This document shows, piece by piece, positions 24,750 through 33,353 of a stretch of 64,000 nucleotides of DNA (positions are counted from its first letter, which is position 1; the number at the start of each line of letters is the position of its first letter). Where the stretch lies: positions 49,764 through 113,763 of the forward strand of contig NZ_JAJEWI010000009.1 in NCBI RefSeq assembly GCF_020687785.1, given 5' to 3'. The notes below the pieces were generated by a model that saw only the letters and a list, made by a program, of their open reading frames with translations, searched no databases and was not told the origin of the DNA. Made by a program: the position numbers and the translations under genes. The stretch comes from Sphingopyxis yananensis (GTDB lineage Bacteria > Pseudomonadota > Alphaproteobacteria > Sphingomonadales > Sphingomonadaceae).

Positions 24750-25658
24750 GTGGACATTAATTTCGTAAAATCTGAACCGATCCAAACCTTGCTGGACCGT
24801 GCAGCAGGCGTGAACGACAGCCAAGGCGATGTTCGCCTAAAGGCCATAATGCGCGACCTGACGGAATCCATCATGACCACCATCGTCAAATATGATGTGA
24901 CCGAAAATGAATTTTGGAATGCCATTAAATATTTTGTTGATGGCATCGACGAAATCGGCCTGATCATCCCCGGCGTTGGCCTTGAGCATTTCATGGACCT
25001 TTATATGGATGCCAAGGATGCCGAAGCTGGCCTGACGGGCGGCACCCCGCGCACCATCGAAGGCCCGCTCTATGTTGCCGGGGCCCCCTTGGTCGAAGGC
25101 AATGTGAATCTGACGGTTGATCCCGACGAAGGTGCCCAAGTGCTGCATATGCAAGGCACCGTTACCGGCCCCGATGGCGAAGCGGTGAAAAACGCCATCG
25201 TCCATGTATGGCATGCCAACAGCAAGGGCTGGTACTCGCATTTTGACCCGACGACGGAACAAACGCCGTTCAACAATCGCCGCCGCATCAAGCTGGGCGA
25301 TGATGGCCATTATGCATTCCACAGCAAGCAACCAAGCGGCTATAGCGTCCCTCCCGGCGGAGCGACCGACCGTTTGATGCAGGCCATTGGCCGTCACGGC
25401 AACCGTCCCGCGCATGTGCACTTCTTCATCGAAGCACCAGGCTATCGCACGCTGACAACGCAGATCAATTTTGGCGATGATCCGTTCGCCAAGGATGATT
25501 TTGCCTTTGGGACCCGCGAAGGTTTGCTGCCTGTGCCCAATCGCCAAGGCGACACGGCCTATATCGCCTTTGATTTCCAGATGCAGCGTGCAGCCGGCGC
25601 CGATGACGAACATTTCTCGGTTCGCCGCCGTGCCGAAGTCGACACACCCAGCGCCTAA
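24750..25658 (+). CDS. catA: Catechol 1,2-dioxygenase
   Basis: CatA is the non-haem Fe(III) intradiol dioxygenase that cleaves catechol to cis,cis-muconate. The 302-residue protein shows the N-terminal helical dimerisation region and the catalytic barrel. Its iron ligands are two Tyr (GPLYVAGAP and the SGYSVP segment) and two His (RPAHVHFF). The start is decided by AGGAGAG at 24738-24744: GTG 24750 is correctly spaced, while GTG 24744 would be inside the ribosome site. It lies between catC and benA in the operon. Substrate range toward chlorocatechols cannot be read. Confidence 0.97.
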   Translation: MDINFVKSEPIQTLLDRAAGVNDSQGDVRLKAIMRDLTESIMTTIVKYDVTENEFWNAIKYFVDGIDEIGLIIPGVGLEHFMDLYMDAKDAEAGLTGGTPRTIEGPLYVAGAPLVEGNVNLTVDPDEGAQVLHMQGTVTGPDGEAVKNAIVHVWHANSKGWYSHFDPTTEQTPFNNRRRIKLGDDGHYAFHSKQPSGYSVPPGGATDRLMQAIGRHGNRPAHVHFFIEAPGYRTLTTQINFGDDPFAKDDFAFGTREGLLPVPNRQGDTAYIAFDFQMQRAAGADDEHFSVRRRAEVDTPSA

Positions 25659-25687
25659 GCGCCGCGCTTAATATAGGATTGCCTGAT

Positions 25688-27043
25688 ATGTATGCCGATC
25701 TGATCCACCGGGTGGAAACCGCCGTCGAAGACGATCCCAACAGCGGCGTTTTCCGTTGCCGCCGTGATGTGTTCACCGATCCCAAATTGTTCGAAATGGA
25801 GATGAAATATATCTTCGAGAGCAATTGGGTGTATCTGGCCCATGAAAGCCAGATTGAAAAAAAGAATGATTTTTTCAACACATGGATCGGCCATACGCCA
25901 GTAATCCTATCGCGCGGCAAGGATGATGTGCTGCAATGCGTGGTCAATGCTTGCGCGCATCGCGGCGCAAAGCTGTGCCGCCGCAAGCGTGGCAATCTGC
26001 CGCTGTTCGTTTGCCCCTTCCACGGCTGGAGCTTCAAGACCGACGGCACGCTGCTCCGCGCCAAGGATGTCAGCACCGGTGCCTATCCCGATAGCTTTAA
26101 CAAAGATGGTTCGCACGACCTGACCCGCGTACGGGTCGAAAGCTATCGCGGTTTCATCTTTGGCTCGCTCAACCATGACGTTGCCCCATTGGTCGACCAT
26201 CTGGGCGAAACCAAGGTGATTATCGACCAAATGGTCGACCAAGCCCCCGAAGGTCTTGAGGTTCTGACCGGCAATTCCACCTACACCTTCCACGGAAATT
26301 GGAAGATGCAGATGGAAAATGGCTGCGATGGCTATCATGTCAGCAGCGTGCACGAAAATTACCAATCGACCATGGGACGCCGCGCCGAAGGCGGCACCAA
26401 GGCAGTGGACGCCAATGGTTGGTCCAAGGCCCCTGCCAGCGGCGTTTATGGTTTTGAAAACGGCCATATCCTGCTGTGGACACAGGTGCTGAACCCTGAA
26501 GTACGCCCCATTTGGAACCGCAAGGATGCGCTGACCGAACAATTGGGCGCGGACAACGCAAAGTTCATTTTGGAACAGACCCGCAATTTGGCGCTTTATC
26601 CCAATGTGTTCTTGATGGATCAATTTTCGACGCAAATCCGCGTTGTGCGTCCGATCGATGTGAACACCACCGAAGTGACCATCTATTGCTATGCACCCAA
26701 GGGCGAAAGCGCCGAAGATCGCGCCCATCGCATTCGCCAATATGAAGATTTCTTCAACGTTACCGGCATGGGCACGCCTGATGATTTGGAAGAATTCCGC
26801 AGCTGCCAATCCGCCTATGAAGGCGCAGGCCAATTGTGGAACGATCTGTCGCGCGGTGCGCAGCGCTGGATTCACGGCCCTGATGCCAATGCTACCGCCA
26901 TGGGCATGAACCCGCTGTTGTCCAGCGAACGCAGCGAAGATGAAGGACTGTTCGTTACCCAGCATGAATATTGGGCCGCCACCATCGCGGCTGGCCTGAA
27001 AGTCGAAGCGGAAACGATCACGCAATTGGAGGCAGCAGAATGA
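25688..27043 (+). CDS. benA: Benzoate 1,2-dioxygenase, alpha subunit
   Basis: This is the large oxygenase subunit, 451 residues. The Rieske [2Fe-2S] ligands are CAHRG and CPFHGW. The mononuclear iron site follows the DGYHVSSVH pattern (Asp bridge, two His) in the catalytic domain. The N-terminal CRRDVFTDPKLFEMEMKYIFESNWVYLAHESQ is typical of benzoate/toluate dioxygenases. With BenB it makes an alpha3beta3 enzyme that forms the cis-diol of benzoate. ATG 25688 has AGGA nine bases upstream; TTG 25679 is a weaker option. Its stop overlaps the benB start (ATGA). Confidence 0.96.
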   Translation: MYADLIHRVETAVEDDPNSGVFRCRRDVFTDPKLFEMEMKYIFESNWVYLAHESQIEKKNDFFNTWIGHTPVILSRGKDDVLQCVVNACAHRGAKLCRRKRGNLPLFVCPFHGWSFKTDGTLLRAKDVSTGAYPDSFNKDGSHDLTRVRVESYRGFIFGSLNHDVAPLVDHLGETKVIIDQMVDQAPEGLEVLTGNSTYTFHGNWKMQMENGCDGYHVSSVHENYQSTMGRRAEGGTKAVDANGWSKAPASGVYGFENGHILLWTQVLNPEVRPIWNRKDALTEQLGADNAKFILEQTRNLALYPNVFLMDQFSTQIRVVRPIDVNTTEVTIYCYAPKGESAEDRAHRIRQYEDFFNVTGMGTPDDLEEFRSCQSAYEGAGQLWNDLSRGAQRWIHGPDANATAMGMNPLLSSERSEDEGLFVTQHEYWAATIAAGLKVEAETITQLEAAE

Positions 27044-27573
27044 CCCTTCTGGCGCAAAGCACCACCGGCCCTGCGGCCCAGCCTAGCCTCAACGACTATC
27101 GCCAGATTTGCGAATTTCTCTTTCGGGAATCGCGCCTGCTCGATGATCGTGATCTAGACGAATGGCTCGCCTGCTATGATGATCAGGTGGAATATTGGGT
27201 GCCTGCATGGACGGATGATGATGAACTCACCACTGATCCGCAGCGGGAAATCTCGCTCATCTATTATGCCAATCGTCGCGGATTGGAAGATCGTGTCTAT
27301 CGCCTGAAGACCGAGCGTAGCTCGGCCAGCACACCCGAAGCGCGCACCAGCCACTTCCTCGCGAATATCGAGGTGCTGGCCGCGCGGGATGGCGAAGTGG
27401 ATGTCCGCTATAATTGGCAAACGCTCAGCCACCGCTATCAAAAGACGCAGCAATTTTTCGGCACCGCGTTCGTGACGCTGAAAGAAAGCGATGTGGGCTT
27501 TGTCATCACCAAAAAGAAAATCGTCTTGAAGGATGACTACATCCACCAAGTCGTTGATATTTACCATCTCTGA
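27040..27573 (+). CDS. benB: Benzoate 1,2-dioxygenase, beta subunit
   Basis: This is the small structural subunit of the oxygenase, 177 residues of the ring-hydroxylating beta family (NTF2-like fold). Recognisable parts are ICEFLFRESRLLDDRDLDEWLACYDDQVEYWVPAW, the ISLIYYANRRGLEDRVYRLKTERS segment and a C-terminal KIVLKDDYIHQVVDIYHL. ATG 27040 overlaps the benA stop by four bases, so translation is coupled and the subunits are made in equal amounts. Confidence 0.97.
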   Translation: MTLLAQSTTGPAAQPSLNDYRQICEFLFRESRLLDDRDLDEWLACYDDQVEYWVPAWTDDDELTTDPQREISLIYYANRRGLEDRVYRLKTERSSASTPEARTSHFLANIEVLAARDGEVDVRYNWQTLSHRYQKTQQFFGTAFVTLKESDVGFVITKKKIVLKDDYIHQVVDIYHL

Positions 27574-27584
27574 GGGTTGATCCG

Positions 27585-28370
27585 ATGATCTTTGCAGGGC
27601 GGTTTGCCAATAAAATCATGGTTATCACGGGCGCGGCCCAAGGCATTGGTGCGGGCGTTGCACGCCGTGCTGCCGCCGAAGGGGCAAGCCTTTTGTTGGT
27701 GGACCGTTCTGACCTTGTCAAAGAGGTGGCGGCAGAGATTATCGCAGCGGGCGGCACCGCCCAATCCCATATGTGCGACCTTGAAAGCTATGATGGCGCA
27801 GCCTCGGCCATTCAGGCCGCGCGCGATGTTTATGACCGTGTGGATATTTTGATCAACAATGTCGGCGGTGCCATTCGGATGCGCCCCTATGCGGCCTTTG
27901 AACCAGCGCAAATTGACGCCGAAATTCGCCGCTCCCTGATGCCGACCCTTTATTGCTGCCACGCGGTGCTGGATGTCATGCTGGCCCAAGGCGGCGGCAC
28001 CATTGTGAACCTGTCGTCCAACGCCACACGCGGCATTCGCCGGGTGCCCTATTCCGCGGCAAAGGGCGGCGTAAACGGCCTGACGCAAGCCTTGGCGATG
28101 GAATATGCCGAACATAATATTCGCGTTGTCGCCACCGCCCCCGGCGGCACCAGCGCGCCGCAGCGCCGCGTTCCCCGCAACGCCGAAGGCGACAATGCGC
28201 AAGAACAAGCATGGATGGCAGAGGCCGTAGAACAGGTCACTGGGTCCGCTTTCATGAAACGCTACGGAAGTCTGGAAGAACAAATCGCCCCCATTTTGTT
28301 CCTCGCTTCCGACGAAGCCAGCTATATCACGGGCAGCACTTTGCCAGTTGCTGGCGGCGATATTGGCTGA
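27585..28370 (+). CDS. benD: Benzoate cis-diol dehydrogenase
   Basis: This short-chain dehydrogenase of 261 residues oxidises 1,6-dihydroxycyclohexa-2,4-diene-1-carboxylate to catechol with loss of CO2 and gain of NADH. The cofactor motif is TGAAQGIGAGVARRAA, the NNVGG motif is present, and the catalytic Ser and Tyr-Lys are in VNLSSNATRGIRRVPYSAAKGG. It follows benB by 11 bases. In Acinetobacter and Pseudomonas the reductase benC sits between benB and benD; here nothing lies between them. Confidence 0.95.
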   Translation: MIFAGRFANKIMVITGAAQGIGAGVARRAAAEGASLLLVDRSDLVKEVAAEIIAAGGTAQSHMCDLESYDGAASAIQAARDVYDRVDILINNVGGAIRMRPYAAFEPAQIDAEIRRSLMPTLYCCHAVLDVMLAQGGGTIVNLSSNATRGIRRVPYSAAKGGVNGLTQALAMEYAEHNIRVVATAPGGTSAPQRRVPRNAEGDNAQEQAWMAEAVEQVTGSAFMKRYGSLEEQIAPILFLASDEASYITGSTLPVAGGDIG

Positions 28371-28388
28371 TCGGGCAAAGGAAATAAT

Positions 28389-29126
28389 ATGAGCAAGATT
28401 TTTGATAGCCCCAAGGCTGCATTGGACGGCCTGTTATTTGACGGCATGACCATCATGTCGGGCGGTTTCGGCCTGTCGGGCAATCCCGAAAGCTTGATCC
28501 CTGAAATCAAGGCATCGGGCGTGCGCGATTTGACCGTCATTTCCAACAATGCCGGCGCCGAAGGCTTTGGTCTGTGGATGTTGCTGCAAACCCGCCAGAT
28601 CAAGAAAATGATCGCGTCCTATGTGGGCGAAAACAAGCTGTTCGAAACACAATATCTGTCAGGCGAGCTGGAATTGGAACTGACCCCGCAAGGCACGCTG
28701 GCCGAACGCATTCGCGCAGGCGGCGCTGGCATTCCCGCATTTTACACCAAGACCGGCGTCGGCACGGTGGTGGCCGAAGGAAAGCCAACCGATATTTTCG
28801 ACGGCGAAGAATATGTGCGCGAAAATTGGCTGCGTGCCGATTTGTCGATTATCAAAGCATGGCGTGCGGACAGCGAGGGCAATTTGATGTTCCGCAACAC
28901 CGCCCGCAACTTCAACCCCAACATGGCCACCGCTGGCAAATTCACCGTAGTCGAGGTCGAAGAAATTGTGCCGGATGGCAGCTTTGATCCCAACAATATC
29001 CACACCCCCGGAATCTTTGTGGATCGCATCGTGAAATGCACCCTCAATGAAAAGCGCATCGAAAAGCTGACCACGCGCGAACGCCCCATAAGCACCGCAT
29101 CTTATGCGGATAAGGAGACAGCATAA
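28389..29126 (+). CDS. pcaI: 3-oxoadipate CoA-transferase, alpha subunit
   Basis: This is subunit A of the transferase that moves CoA from succinyl-CoA to 3-oxoadipate. The 245-residue protein has the family's [13 protein letters not shown] and [31 protein letters not shown] segments, then [41 protein letters not shown] precedes ATG 28389. Its stop overlaps the pcaJ start by one base. Succinyl-CoA:acetoacetate transferase (ScoA) is a close relative, but the position among ben and pca genes supports PcaI. Confidence 0.92.
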   Translation: MSKIFDSPKAALDGLLFDGMTIMSGGFGLSGNPESLIPEIKASGVRDLTVISNNAGAEGFGLWMLLQTRQIKKMIASYVGENKLFETQYLSGELELELTPQGTLAERIRAGGAGIPAFYTKTGVGTVVAEGKPTDIFDGEEYVRENWLRADLSIIKAWRADSEGNLMFRNTARNFNPNMATAGKFTVVEVEEIVPDGSFDPNNIHTPGIFVDRIVKCTLNEKRIEKLTTRERPISTASYADKETA

Positions 29127-29773
29127 TGGCTTGGACCCGCGACGAAATGGCCGCCCGCGCAGCCCAAGAATTGCGCGATGGCTTTTATGTGAATCTGGGG
29201 ATCGGCATTCCCACTTTGGTCGCCAATCATGTGCCCCAAGGCATGAAGGTGACGCTGCAAAGTGAAAATGGAATGTTGGGCATTGGCCCCTTCCCTTATG
29301 CTGGCGAAGAAGATCCCGATCTGATCAACGCTGGCAAGCAGACCATCACGGCCCTGCCAACCTCCAGCTTCTTTTCCAGCGCCGATAGTTTTGCGATGAT
29401 CCGTGGCGGCCATATCGACATGGCCGTACTGGGCGCGATGGAAGTGGCCGCCAATGGCGACCTCGCAAATTGGACCGTGCCCGGCAAAATGGTCAAGGGC
29501 ATGGGCGGAGCGATGGATTTGGTCGCTGGTGTAAAGCGCGTGGTTGTGGTCATGGACCATGTCTCCAAAAGCGGCACGCCCAAGATTTTGGACAAATGCA
29601 GCCTGCCGCTAACCGGCAAAGCCTGTGTCGATTTGATTATCACCGATTTGGCGGTGATCGCCGTCGACCGCAAAAATGGCGGCCTGACCCTTGTGGAATT
29701 GGCCCCAGACGTCACGGTCCAAGAGGTGATCGACAAAACCGGCGCGAAACTCGCCGTGCTAGATTTGGTATAA
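29126..29773 (+). CDS. pcaJ: 3-oxoadipate CoA-transferase, beta subunit
   Basis: This is subunit B, 215 residues. It holds the catalytic glutamate in [10 protein letters not shown] and the flanking [38 protein letters not shown] and [20 protein letters not shown] regions typical of the family. It starts on the last base of the pcaI stop codon, so the two are coupled. A hairpin and about 147 non-coding bases follow before pcaD. Confidence 0.93.
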   Translation: MAWTRDEMAARAAQELRDGFYVNLGIGIPTLVANHVPQGMKVTLQSENGMLGIGPFPYAGEEDPDLINAGKQTITALPTSSFFSSADSFAMIRGGHIDMAVLGAMEVAANGDLANWTVPGKMVKGMGGAMDLVAGVKRVVVVMDHVSKSGTPKILDKCSLPLTGKACVDLIITDLAVIAVDRKNGGLTLVELAPDVTVQEVIDKTGAKLAVLDLV

Positions 29774-29779
29774 CCAGTT

Positions 29780-29815
29780 TGCCGTGGGGTCATGCTCGCC
29801 CCAAACCCCACGGCA
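29780..29815 (+). terminator. Hairpin between pcaJ and pcaD
   Basis: TGCCGTGGGGT (29780-29790) and ACCCCACGGCA (29805-29815) are perfectly complementary over 11 bp around a 14-base loop. No T-run follows, so it may be a partial (attenuating or Rho-linked) terminator or an mRNA-stability element inside the operon. Confidence 0.55.
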
Positions 29816-29920
29816 CACCCATATTGCTTCGGCGCCCCATTTGCGCGCGCCTATGCGCAGCCCATAAAATGGCGCCAGCGATGTCTATTTGGGCCGATTT
29901 TTTAACGGAGCTTTTCTCCC

Positions 29921-30694
29921 ATGCCTTTTACCGCTCGCCCCAACGCCAATATTTACTGGAAACATGACGGCCCCGATGGTGCCCCTGCCCTGATCCTGCT
30001 GAACAGCATCGGCACCGATATGGATTTATGGGATGCGATGCTGCCTTATTTGCGCCCGCATTTGCAATTGCTGCGCATCGACACACGTGGCCATGGCGCG
30101 AGCGACTGCGTAACAGGCGACATCCAGCTTTCCGATTTGGCGCAAGATATATTGGCCGTTGCCGATGCTGCTGGACTATCGCAATTTGCCATCGCGGGCG
30201 TATCACTGGGCGGCATGATCGCGATGGAGGCCGCGCTAAGCGCTCCTGACCGGTTGACGGCGCTATTTCCCATTTGCACATCCGCCACCATGGACAGCGC
30301 GTCATGGGACAATCGCGTCGCAACCGTGCGCCGCGATGGCATGGCCGCTATTGCCGATTTGGCAATGGGGCGCTTTTTATCCGATCAAGCCGAACCCGCG
30401 ATCACCCAAGCGGTGCGCCGTCAATTGCTGGCCATGAATGCCGAAGGCTATGCCGCGTGCGGCACCGCCATTCGCGATATGGACCTGTCGCACCGCATTC
30501 AAAATATTGCGACGCCGACCTTGGTCATCAGCGGAACCCTCGACACCAGCACCCCCTATGAAGGTCACGCCGACTATCTGGTCGCGACCATCCCCAACGC
30601 CCAGCATCAAGCCCTAGAGGCGGCGCATCTTGCGCCCCTAGAAGCACCAGAAGCGCTGGCGCAATCCATCCTCCAATTTATGAAAGCGGCTTAA
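29921..30694 (+). CDS. pcaD: 3-oxoadipate enol-lactonase
   Basis: PcaD is an alpha/beta-hydrolase of 257 residues that opens 3-oxoadipate enol-lactone to 3-oxoadipate. The nucleophile is Ser95 in GVSLGGMIAMEAA. The acid is in the ISGTLDTSTPYEGH segment and the histidine is in LEAAHLAPLEAPE. LNSIGTDMDLWDAMLPYL and DTRGHGASD near the start are typical of PcaD. It is separated from pcaJ by a hairpin-bearing gap and is two bases from pcaF. Confidence 0.94.
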   Translation: MPFTARPNANIYWKHDGPDGAPALILLNSIGTDMDLWDAMLPYLRPHLQLLRIDTRGHGASDCVTGDIQLSDLAQDILAVADAAGLSQFAIAGVSLGGMIAMEAALSAPDRLTALFPICTSATMDSASWDNRVATVRRDGMAAIADLAMGRFLSDQAEPAITQAVRRQLLAMNAEGYAACGTAIRDMDLSHRIQNIATPTLVISGTLDTSTPYEGHADYLVATIPNAQHQALEAAHLAPLEAPEALAQSILQFMKAA

Positions 30695-30696
30695 TC

Positions 30697-31899
30697 ATGA
30701 CAGACGCCTTTATTTGCGACGCCGTTCGCACGCCCATTGGCAAGTTGAACGGCTCGCTTTCAACCGTTCGCGCCGATGATCTTGCCGCTTTGCCTATCAA
30801 GGCGTTGATGGAACGCCATAGCGCGATCGATTGGGCTGCCCTTGATGACGTTATCTTGGGCTGTGCGAACCAAGCTGGCGAAGACAATCGCAACGTCGCC
30901 CGCATGGCGGTTTTGCTGGCCGGCCTTCCGGAAACCGTGCCCGCCACCACGGTTAACCGCTTATGTGCCTCTGGCCTGAATGCGGTCGGCATCGCTGCCC
31001 AAGCCATTCGCAGCGGCGACGCAGATTTCCTGATCGCTGGCGGCGCAGAAAGCATGACCCGCGCCCCTTATGTGCTGGGCAAGGCTGGCAGCCCCTTTGG
31101 CCGTGACCAAAAAATCGAAGACACCACGCTGGGCTGGCGTTTTATCAACCCAGCGATGAAGGCGGCTTATGGCGTGGATAGCATGCCGCAAACTGCCGAA
31201 AATGTTGCCACGCAATGGAAGGTCAGCCGCGAAGACCAAGATATTTTCGCGCTCGCCAGCCAAGAAAAAGCACAGCGCGCCCAAGAGACGGGCCGCTTTA
31301 ATGCCGAAATCATTTCCGTCACCTTGCCCCAGCGCAAGGGCGACCCGATCCTCTTTACCCGCGACGAACATTTGCGCGCCACCAGCCTAGACGCGCTGGC
31401 CAAGCTCAAGCCGGTGGTCAAGGCTGATGGCAGCATCACGGCGGGCAATGCCTCGGGCCTCAATGATGGCGCTGCCGCTATGGTGATCGCATCCGAAAGC
31501 GCGGCGACCCGCCACGGCCTGACGCCCCGCGCGCGTATCATCGGCATGGCCGCCGCTGGCGTTGCTCCGCGCATCATGGGGGTTGGCCCCATCGAGGCCG
31601 CACGCAAATTGCTGGCGCGCACGGGTCTGACCATGGCGCAAATGGATGTGATCGAACTTAACGAAGCCTTTGCTGCACAGGCCATTGCTTGCTTGCGCGA
31701 TTTGGATGTCGACCCCGCCGACCCCCGCGTCAACCCCAATGGCGGCGCGATTGCCTTGGGTCATCCGCTGGGCATGTCCGGCGCACGCATCGCCATGTCC
31801 GCCGCCGAAGAATTGCACCGCACACAGGGCCGTTATGCGCTGGTCTTTTTGTGCATCGGTGTGGGTCAAGGTTTGGCCGTGATTTTGGAACGGGTATAA
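30697..31899 (+). CDS. pcaF: 3-oxoadipyl-CoA thiolase
   Basis: A 400-residue thiolase that splits 3-oxoadipyl-CoA into succinyl-CoA and acetyl-CoA, the last pathway step. The acyl-accepting Cys90 is in [14 protein letters not shown], with His in [16 protein letters not shown] and the second Cys in [11 protein letters not shown]. The opening [33 protein letters not shown] is characteristic of PcaF/PaaJ thiolases. It follows pcaD by two bases and is followed by the reductase gene after five bases. Confidence 0.95.
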   Translation: MTDAFICDAVRTPIGKLNGSLSTVRADDLAALPIKALMERHSAIDWAALDDVILGCANQAGEDNRNVARMAVLLAGLPETVPATTVNRLCASGLNAVGIAAQAIRSGDADFLIAGGAESMTRAPYVLGKAGSPFGRDQKIEDTTLGWRFINPAMKAAYGVDSMPQTAENVATQWKVSREDQDIFALASQEKAQRAQETGRFNAEIISVTLPQRKGDPILFTRDEHLRATSLDALAKLKPVVKADGSITAGNASGLNDGAAAMVIASESAATRHGLTPRARIIGMAAAGVAPRIMGVGPIEAARKLLARTGLTMAQMDVIELNEAFAAQAIACLRDLDVDPADPRVNPNGGAIALGHPLGMSGARIAMSAAEELHRTQGRYALVFLCIGVGQGLAVILERV

Positions 31900-31904
31900 T
31901 CATC

Positions 31905-33146
31905 ATGACCGAAACATCCGCCGACCACGCTGATGTGGTGATTGTTGGCGCGGGACATGGCGGCGCACAGGCCGCTGCCGCCCTGCGGCAAAATGGCTTT
32001 TCCGGCAGCATTTTGGTGATCGGCCGCGAAGCCGATTATCCCTATGAACGCCCGCCGCTGTCCAAAGAATATTTTGCCCGCGAAAAGCCATTTGAACGGC
32101 TCTATATTCGCCCTATTTCCTTTTGGGCCGAACGCGACATTCCGTTTCGCCTGAACAGCGAAGTTGTTGCCGTTGACGCAAAGGCCAAATCCCTAACCCT
32201 CGCCGATGGTGCCACCATTTCCTATGGGGACCTGATATGGGCCACGGGCGGGGACCCCCGCCGCCTGATGTCCGAAGGCTCGGACCTCGGCGGCCTCTAT
32301 CCTGTCCGCACGCGCGCAGACTGTGATGCCTTAATGGCGGCAGTGGATGCTGGCGCGCAAAATTTCGTCATCATCGGCGGCGGATATATTGGCCTTGAAG
32401 CGGCGGCCGTGCTGCGCAAAATGGGGCTGAGCGTTACCCTGCTCGAAGCGATGCCGCGTTTGCTCGCCCGCGTTGCGGGGGCTCCCTTGTCCGATTATTA
32501 CCGCGTTTTACATGGCGACAACGGCGTATCCATTCGCACCGACGCGATGGTCGCTGGCATCGAAGGCGACAATGGCCATGTCCGCGCCGTGCGCCTGTCC
32601 AATGGTGACATTCTGGCCGCCGATGCCGTGATTGTTGGCATTGGCATCAACCCCGCCGTCGCGCCGCTGCTGGCGGCTGGTGCCGCAGGCGACAATGGCG
32701 TGGACGTCGATGCCTATTGCCGTACCAGCCTGCCCAACATCTATGCCATTGGCGATTGTGCGGCTTTTTCCTGCGCCTTTGCCGATGGACAGAAATTGCG
32801 CGTAGAATCCGTGCAAAATGCCAATGACATGGGGACTTGCGCTGCAAAAAACATCTGCGGTCAGCCAACCGAATATCACGCGACGCCGTGGTTCTGGTCC
32901 GACCAATATGGGCTGAAATTACAGACGGTGGGGCTGAACATCGGCTATGATGACACCATCGTGCGCGGTGAACCCGACAGCGGCTCTTTCAGCGTCATCT
33001 ACCTCAAGGACGGACAAATATTGGCGCTGGATTGTGTGAACCGTGTCAAAGATTATGTCCAAGGCCGAAAATTGGTCGAAGCCAAATCGCGCCCCAACAA
33101 AGCCAAGCTGGCCGACCCATCTATTGCGCTCAAAGACCTACTATAA
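31905..33146 (+). CDS. FAD-dependent ferredoxin reductase, likely for benzoate dioxygenase
   Basis: A 413-residue flavoprotein of the putidaredoxin/rhodocoxin-reductase type. It has an FAD Rossmann motif near the start ([21 protein letters not shown]), RPPLSKEYF, a central NAD(P) motif ([20 protein letters not shown]), YAIGDCA and the C-terminal [12 protein letters not shown] typical of the family. It is the last gene of the ben-cat-pca operon and presumably feeds electrons to BenAB. It is not BenC, which is a [2Fe-2S] ferredoxin fused to an FNR-type reductase; this enzyme needs a separate ferredoxin, and none is encoded in the window. Confidence 0.88.
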   Translation: MTETSADHADVVIVGAGHGGAQAAAALRQNGFSGSILVIGREADYPYERPPLSKEYFAREKPFERLYIRPISFWAERDIPFRLNSEVVAVDAKAKSLTLADGATISYGDLIWATGGDPRRLMSEGSDLGGLYPVRTRADCDALMAAVDAGAQNFVIIGGGYIGLEAAAVLRKMGLSVTLLEAMPRLLARVAGAPLSDYYRVLHGDNGVSIRTDAMVAGIEGDNGHVRAVRLSNGDILAADAVIVGIGINPAVAPLLAAGAAGDNGVDVDAYCRTSLPNIYAIGDCAAFSCAFADGQKLRVESVQNANDMGTCAAKNICGQPTEYHATPWFWSDQYGLKLQTVGLNIGYDDTIVRGEPDSGSFSVIYLKDGQILALDCVNRVKDYVQGRKLVEAKSRPNKAKLADPSIALKDLL

Positions 33147-33187
33147 CCTTGGTCAACCCATAACACAGCTAAGAATTGAAACCCAAT

Positions 33188-33222
33188 GGCGTCGGCTAGG
33201 CTCCCCAAGCCTAGCCGACGCC
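33188..33222. terminator. Perfect 15-bp hairpin closing the ben-pca operon
   Basis: GGCGTCGGCTAGGCT and its exact complement flank a CCCCA loop. It begins 42 bases after the reductase stop and lies between convergent genes, so it may stop transcription from both sides. There is no long T-run. Confidence 0.75.
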
Positions 33223-33353
33223 GCAATATTGCCTGTCAGCATCAATGGGTAGTATTTCACATGTGATTTCAGACCAATATGCGCCGCAACGTCATGACAT
33301 GAGGCGAGCGTAGGCCGACCCATTCTTATCCGCTCGCGGTCATCCACAGCCCA

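Noticed and set aside
31689..31904. An upstream extension of the ferredoxin reductase
   Set aside because: The frame is open, but it overlaps pcaF and the FAD motif begins shortly after ATG 31905, the normal family start.
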